Both the position numbers and the translations under genes were made by a program. The notes below the pieces were generated by a model that searched no databases, was not told where the DNA came from, and saw nothing but the letters and a program-made list of their open reading frames with translations. Of a stretch of 9,312 nt of DNA, positions 5,761 to 9,312 are shown one piece after another; positions within the stretch are counted from its first letter, which is position 1; the number at the start of each line of letters is the position of its first letter. This stretch comes from an uncultured Collinsella sp. (GTDB taxonomy: Bacteria > Actinomycetota > Coriobacteriia > Coriobacteriales > Coriobacteriaceae), in assembly GCA_937981515.1 (NCBI GenBank), contig CALJNY010000015.1, forward strand, positions 1-9,312, read 5' to 3'.

Positions 5761-6972
5761 CTAAAGAGAGAACAAGCGAGCGGTAACCGTCTCGGGAATT
5801 CCCTGGCTGTTACGCACCGTTGCGTACGTTAAGAACGAGTTCGATTTACCCGCCGTAGCAGGATAATCGCCATACTCCAAAGCTCGGTCGGGTGACAGAA
5901 GCGAGCCGTAGGTCTTAGCCGAAGTGTCAATCAAAAAATGCGACGCCTGAACTTTAACCAGGTATTTGTTTTTCCTTCCCGCAGCGCACGCGAGCGGTTC
6001 ACGCGAAAGGAAGAGGTACGGCCCGCCCTCGTTACCGATATAGGTGCCCATATTGCCCAGGCTACCCACACCGCTATACGTTGCCTCGATGGAGAACACG
6101 AAGGTGTCGCCCATATACACGGCCTCGAAAGGCGAAACCGACGAAGGAAGCACCAGCTGAGCTCGCTTCGTGTTGTTGCCGTCAGTCAAGTCGATCGCCG
6201 TCATACCGTAATAGACGCCCTCATCATTGTGTACGCGGGGCGAGATGGTCAGGATGCCGTCGCTCACACGCGGGGCGGATGCGAAACGGCCCGTCGACTT
6301 CCAAATAGTCTCAGGCTTGGACTCGCTGGGCGACTGGCGGTAGCAGCACGAATCGCTACTCGTCTTGGTGCCGCCGGACGAAGGCATCTTATACCAGATG
6401 ACCGACGACCCATACGCTGTGAAGAGCGGCGGATCGTAGTTCTCGCCACCGCGGTCGAGCTCGACAGCGTTGCCAGTAAGGGAGGAGCCTGCAAGGTTTT
6501 GCGCATAGAGTTTCCAAGACGCATTGGCAAAGTTCATCTCGACACACGCGAACACGCCATCGCCCGCGCGAACGTCGTAAAACGCATAACCGGTTCCCTC
6601 AATGGGATCCTCAATAAGTGTGGTAAGCGAGCCATCGCCCAGGTTGAGCACACCAAGCGTATTGGCATGCAGGGCAGAAGCAGGCGCCATCATCGCGGCA
6701 GCGTAGTCTCCATCGCAGTAGTACAGCAGCGTGCCCAGCGGCAGCGTCCACGAGGCCGCGGGCTCAAGATCGATATCGACAGCTTCGTACTCATCAGTGA
6801 TCGAGACAACCTTCGAATCGTCCTTGATAACCTGCGGCTCGCCGGCGGCGTCATCGCTGGTACCCGTTTTTTTCGAGCAACCGGCAAGCACCGTGGCAGC
6901 GCCCGCGGCAACCCCACCGAGTACAAAGCCGCGACGCGATATTCCGTTCTTGATGTGATTGACGATACCCAT
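5761..6972 (-). CDS. Tat-exported lipoprotein, probably beta-rich extracytoplasmic domain
   Basis: The predicted 403-residue product has a twin-arginine signal (SRRGFV at 12-17), a hydrophobic stretch (18-30) and a lipobox LAGC with lipidated C32. It should therefore fold in the cytoplasm, pass through Tat and stay anchored to the outer membrane face. An acidic, flexible linker (33-70) leads to a body rich in short beta-type segments (LYYCDGDY, VIWYKMPS, GVYYGMTAIDL). This recalls a beta-propeller or YncE-like fold, but no repeat is clean enough to name it. The start is the ATG at 6972: earlier in-frame codons lie inside the upstream gene and would bury the Tat signal. Its ATG shares one base with the stop of the TSCPD gene (TAATG), so the two are probably co-translated. 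Cys pair C209-C210 is unusual. Confidence 0.88.
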   Translation of the reverse strand: MGIVNHIKNGISRRGFVLGGVAAGAATVLAGCSKKTGTSDDAAGEPQVIKDDSKVVSITDEYEAVDIDLEPAASWTLPLGTLLYYCDGDYAAAMMAPASALHANTLGVLNLGDGSLTTLIEDPIEGTGYAFYDVRAGDGVFACVEMNFANASWKLYAQNLAGSSLTGNAVELDRGGENYDPPLFTAYGSSVIWYKMPSSGGTKTSSDSCCYRQSPSESKPETIWKSTGRFASAPRVSDGILTISPRVHNDEGVYYGMTAIDLTDGNNTKRAQLVLPSSVSPFEAVYMGDTFVFSIEATYSGVGSLGNMGTYIGNEGGPYLFLSREPLACAAGRKNKYLVKVQASHFLIDTSAKTYGSLLSPDRALEYGDYPATAGKSNSFLTYATVRNSQGIPETVTARLFSL

Positions 6973-7235
6973 TAGGCAATCTCGGCGCGTGCGGCCTCGA
7001 TAGCGCGCGTAAGCTGATCGGCGCAAGAGGTCTTTTTCATACCGCAGGTATTACCCGCGAGAACCTCGATCACGCGGTCGGCGGGAGCGCCCTCGACCAG
7101 CCTGGAGATGGCCTTGAGGTTGCCATCGCAGCCGCCGGTAAACTCAACGCCCAGCACCTTGCTGCCGTCATCGGAAAGATTGAGGTGGATATTGCGAGCG
7201 CATACGCCCTGCGGCTTGTAGTCAAAACTAATCAT
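6972..7235 (-). CDS. four-cysteine TSCPD-domain protein (TIGR03905-like)
   Basis: A small 87-residue cytoplasmic protein. The four cysteines are C12 (GVCARNI), C36 (TGGCDGNL), C64 (GNTCGMK) and C71 (TSCADQL). This matches my recollection of the TIGR03905/TSCPD family, which is related to the C-terminal tail of some class II ribonucleotide reductases. The usual TSCPD signature is TSCAD here. The cysteines suggest metal binding or redox use, but no function is proven for the stand-alone family. Start ATG at 7235 has AGGGG about 6 bases upstream, held in a small hairpin. It overlaps the Tat lipoprotein gene by one base and so is the first gene of that pair. Confidence 0.85.
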   Translation of the reverse strand: MISFDYKPQGVCARNIHLNLSDDGSKVLGVEFTGGCDGNLKAISRLVEGAPADRVIEVLAGNTCGMKKTSCADQLTRAIEAARAEIA

Positions 7236-7250
7236 TGAGATCCCCTCTCA
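7236..7250 (-). promoter_or_regulatory. hairpin holding the ribosome binding site of the TSCPD gene
   Basis: On the minus strand TGAGA-GGGGA-TCTCA is a perfect 5-bp stem with a 5-base loop, placed directly before the ATG. The Shine-Dalgarno purines (AGGGGA) are largely the loop itself. Such a structure can modulate ribosome access, though a 5-bp stem is weak and the loop stays exposed. Confidence 0.45.
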
Positions 7251-7270
7251 GAAAGAAATTTCAGACGTCT

Positions 7271-7276
7271 ATTATC
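7271..7276 (-). promoter_or_regulatory. possible -10 box before the TSCPD-lipoprotein pair
   Basis: On the minus strand GATAAT matches the -10 consensus at 5 of 6 positions and would start RNA near 7264. This gives a leader of about 29 bases that contains the hairpin. No good -35 is seen (GATACT at 17-base spacing). The 113-base gap back to the cyclase gene shows no clear terminator, so read-through from the cyclase is also possible. Confidence 0.3.
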
Positions 7277-7348
7277 CCCGTCCGAGCCGATAAAGTATCG
7301 CGGGCACCGATTCAACATCCTACGATGCTTGGACTAGTGGGGGCAAGA

Positions 7349-9148
7349 TTAGCAGTCCGCACCCTGTGCGTGGACCATGCGCTTATCCCGATACATATTG
7401 TGGTCGGCGACACGATATACATCGGCCAGCGTATTTCCAGCCATCTCGACGGTCGCTACGCCAATCGATGCGCTGACCGTCAGGGCCTCATCGCTTACCG
7501 CGGCAAGACCGAGACGAAGATCCTGTTCCAGCACGAGCGCAGACTCGTTGTCAGCATGGGGGCAAACCAGCAAAAACTCGTCGCCGCCAACGCGCATCGG
7601 CAGGTAATCCGCACCAGCCACCCGCCGCAGCACGGACGCCGTCCGTCGCAGCAGTTCATCCCCCATCTCGTGACCATAAATGTCGTTGGTCCGCTTGAGA
7701 TAATTACAGTCCACCACAATCACGCTCACTGGCAAGCCCTCGTTTACCAGGCTATCTCCACGCGATTCCAGATAGTTGCGGTTGCGAAGCCCCGTCAGTT
7801 TATCTTGGTATGACAGCTCCTCGGCATGCTTGACCATCGATATGTTGTGCGTCGCCACGACGACCGACTCCAGCCGGCCTTGCTCATCGCGATGCTGGGG
7901 GACAACCTGTAGCGAGTACCAAGCGCCTCGACAATCTCGCACCTCGGCAGTCAAGTACGGCACGCCCTCCATACGTTCTCGAAGCGTACTTATATCTACG
8001 AGTCCCACAACCGCTTCGCGGCTTTCGGGGCTCACGATATCCCGGCAGACCGTGTCCATAAAGTCATATGCCTCGTTGTGCTCGGCAAATATCTTCGCTA
8101 TCGCTGGCGACATATTGATTCCCTCGATCTCGAGGGTGTCGAGATGCAAAAGGAAGGTCGAATCGTAGACGGCGGTTATGGCATTGATAATGCCGAGCTG
8201 TTTATCCTTTTCGACCAAATTGCGGTGGTCAACGATATTTCGAGCCAACAGTACCACGACCCAAAACGCAAGGCACACCAAGACGCCGACGGCGACAAAT
8301 GAAATCCTGTCGGACATGACCTCAGATTTGGGATATAGCGCAAACAGGCGGTAGTCCTTATATGCCGCACGCACGGCATATAAGGTAGTCCCCCGATATT
8401 CGATACGTGTTACGCCCTCGTCTTTCCAGTCAATTCCGCTATCGGCAAGAAGCCGGGCAAGGGTTATATCGACGGTCGAATCGTTTGAGGAAACGATTTG
8501 CGCGTCACGCATCACAAGCACCGTTGGACTCTGATGGAACGTGTTGTTCACAAGGACGTCGGCGATTGTGTATGAATAGTCATCGGCGGGCTCAGCCGCA
8601 AGGGATCGATACCCCAACGCCACCCCATCACCGTATGGAACGGCACTCACGGCAAAGTCGACACCGCGGCGCTCGACAGCGGTCGAGTAGGAAACTTTGG
8701 ACCCTCGATACATCGATGCGATCGACGAACAGGCCAGCTCCTCTCGCCACAGCATGAGTGGATCGCGGCCGTCGATATCGTAATGGGCGACCATATGACC
8801 ATCGGCGTCCATGACCAACATTCCCGAAAGGCTCTCGGTATGGACATATTCCTCGACCAGATCGTCGTTGACTTCAAATCGATCAGGCGGCAAGAACGTC
8901 GCAAACGACTCGAGCGCCGCATCCAAATTGTGCGTCGCCCCGGTTTTTCTTCCCTGTTCATATCGGTCATATTTTTCGCAGGCATTTTTTAAAAACACCA
9001 TGGTTTCCTGGCCGAACCCAAGCGTTTTATCAAGGCAGCGATGCGTGCCAACCATATAGAGCAGACTCAGTAGGGCAACGCTGGCCACGATGCCGATGCC
9101 CACTGCGGCTAAACTCTTTCGGCGAAAGCGGCGCTCGTCATTTGTCAT
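7349..9148 (-). CDS. membrane diguanylate cyclase (sensor, PAS-like, GGDEF)
   Basis: Predicted to make the second messenger c-di-GMP from two GTP. The product has 599 residues. Membrane helix 1 (about 13-33) is followed by a large extracytoplasmic region (34-280). Two PAS-like lobes there (about 100-182 and 205-275) suggest a double CACHE sensor. Then come helix 2 (about 283-303), a PAS-like domain (about 320-440) and the GGDEF domain (about 446-592). Its active site GGDEF at 521-525 is intact, as are D480 and the ND..GH..GD segment (488-497). The inhibitory RxxD site appears absent (GADY at the expected place), so product feedback is probably lost. AAGGAG lies 7 bases before the ATG. The start overlaps the stop of the solute-binding protein gene by 4 bases (ATGA), which suggests that the two work together. 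Confidence 0.93.
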   Translation of the reverse strand: MTNDERRFRRKSLAAVGIGIVASVALLSLLYMVGTHRCLDKTLGFGQETMVFLKNACEKYDRYEQGRKTGATHNLDAALESFATFLPPDRFEVNDDLVEEYVHTESLSGMLVMDADGHMVAHYDIDGRDPLMLWREELACSSIASMYRGSKVSYSTAVERRGVDFAVSAVPYGDGVALGYRSLAAEPADDYSYTIADVLVNNTFHQSPTVLVMRDAQIVSSNDSTVDITLARLLADSGIDWKDEGVTRIEYRGTTLYAVRAAYKDYRLFALYPKSEVMSDRISFVAVGVLVCLAFWVVVLLARNIVDHRNLVEKDKQLGIINAITAVYDSTFLLHLDTLEIEGINMSPAIAKIFAEHNEAYDFMDTVCRDIVSPESREAVVGLVDISTLRERMEGVPYLTAEVRDCRGAWYSLQVVPQHRDEQGRLESVVVATHNISMVKHAEELSYQDKLTGLRNRNYLESRGDSLVNEGLPVSVIVVDCNYLKRTNDIYGHEMGDELLRRTASVLRRVAGADYLPMRVGGDEFLLVCPHADNESALVLEQDLRLGLAAVSDEALTVSASIGVATVEMAGNTLADVYRVADHNMYRDKRMVHAQGADC

Positions 9149-9312
9149 GATTCCGCTCCTTGCCCGCCTGTCGTCGCTCCTGCCTTGTAATTGTCCACAA
9201 TGTGCTCTATCGTGCCGTCTCGATCCATGTCGGACAGTGCGGTATCGAGGTTTTTGACGTACTCCCCCTCATAGCTATCATCAAACGCGACGCCCAGGTC
9301 AACCGTCATAAC
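9145..9312 (-). CDS. solute-binding protein, C-terminal end (partial)
   Basis: The frame enters from the right edge of the window and runs 55 codons to a TGA at 9147-9145. The end LGVAFDDSYEGEYVKNLD followed by ALSDMDRDGTIEHIVDNY is typical of the last beta strand and helix of family-3 periplasmic binding proteins for amino acids and similar ligands. A short Gly/Ala-rich tail follows. The start, signal peptide and ligand pocket lie outside the window. Its TGA overlaps the ATG of the diguanylate cyclase. It may bring ligand to that sensor rather than to a transporter, but a permease gene could lie beyond the edge. Confidence 0.8.
   Translation of the reverse strand, partial: VMTVDLGVAFDDSYEGEYVKNLDTALSDMDRDGTIEHIVDNYKAGATTGGQGAES

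Noticed and set aside
5938..6975. 345-codon plus-strand open frame opposite the Tat lipoprotein
   Set aside because: The minus strand has a Tat signal, a lipobox and a coupled start. The plus product shows no domain.
7235..7813. 192-codon plus-strand open frame
   Set aside because: It is antisense to the GGDEF domain and the leader of the TSCPD gene. The minus-strand GGDEF motifs are decisive.
1..9312. CRISPR array, insertion sequence or defence island
   Set aside because: No spaced direct repeats, no transposase-like protein and no nuclease, helicase or toxin-like gene are seen. The content is mostly housekeeping and signalling.

Overview
The window reads as chromosomal DNA of a GC-rich, Gram-positive anaerobe. 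My best guess is a gut Coriobacteriia member of the Collinsella type. This is an inference from gene style: a twin-arginine lipoprotein, a 4-Cys TSCPD protein, a substrate-binding protein paired with a diguanylate cyclase, and an M29 aminopeptidase. No marker gene here proves the genus. Every gene I accept is on the minus strand, so the window is read right to left.

Right end (about 9312 to 7349): the C-terminal end of a family-3-type solute-binding protein overlaps by 4 bases the start of a membrane-bound GGDEF diguanylate cyclase with a two-lobed extracytoplasmic sensor region and a PAS-like domain. The pair looks like a ligand-sensing c-di-GMP unit. Next (7235 to 5761) come a small four-cysteine TSCPD protein and a Tat-exported lipoprotein that share one base (TAATG). 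The first of these has its Shine-Dalgarno sequence in the loop of a small hairpin.

Middle (5700 to 3307): a long dyad and a good -10 box precede an OmpR/PhoB-type response regulator and its HAMP/HisKA histidine kinase, 12 bases apart. About 100 bases with a short GC hairpin but no clear terminator separate the kinase from purC (SAICAR synthase). The purC stop codon abuts the GTG start of a two-helix membrane protein of unknown function.

Left end (1734 to 1): a strong terminator overlaps a possible promoter, followed by an M29 metallo-aminopeptidase. In this enzyme the family's tyrosine metal ligand appears to be phenylalanine. Then comes tRNA-Lys(UUU) with encoded CCA, its own promoter (inside the aminopeptidase 3' end) and a terminator. 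Beyond the tRNA, bases 1-217 are AT-richer and hold no convincing gene. They may be a decayed element at a tRNA insertion site.

I see no CRISPR array, insertion sequence, rRNA or obvious defence system. The parts most worth a second look are the aminopeptidase substitution, the dyad at the regulator promoter, the hairpin on the TSCPD start, the promoter/terminator overlap, and the coupling of an unknown membrane protein to purC.
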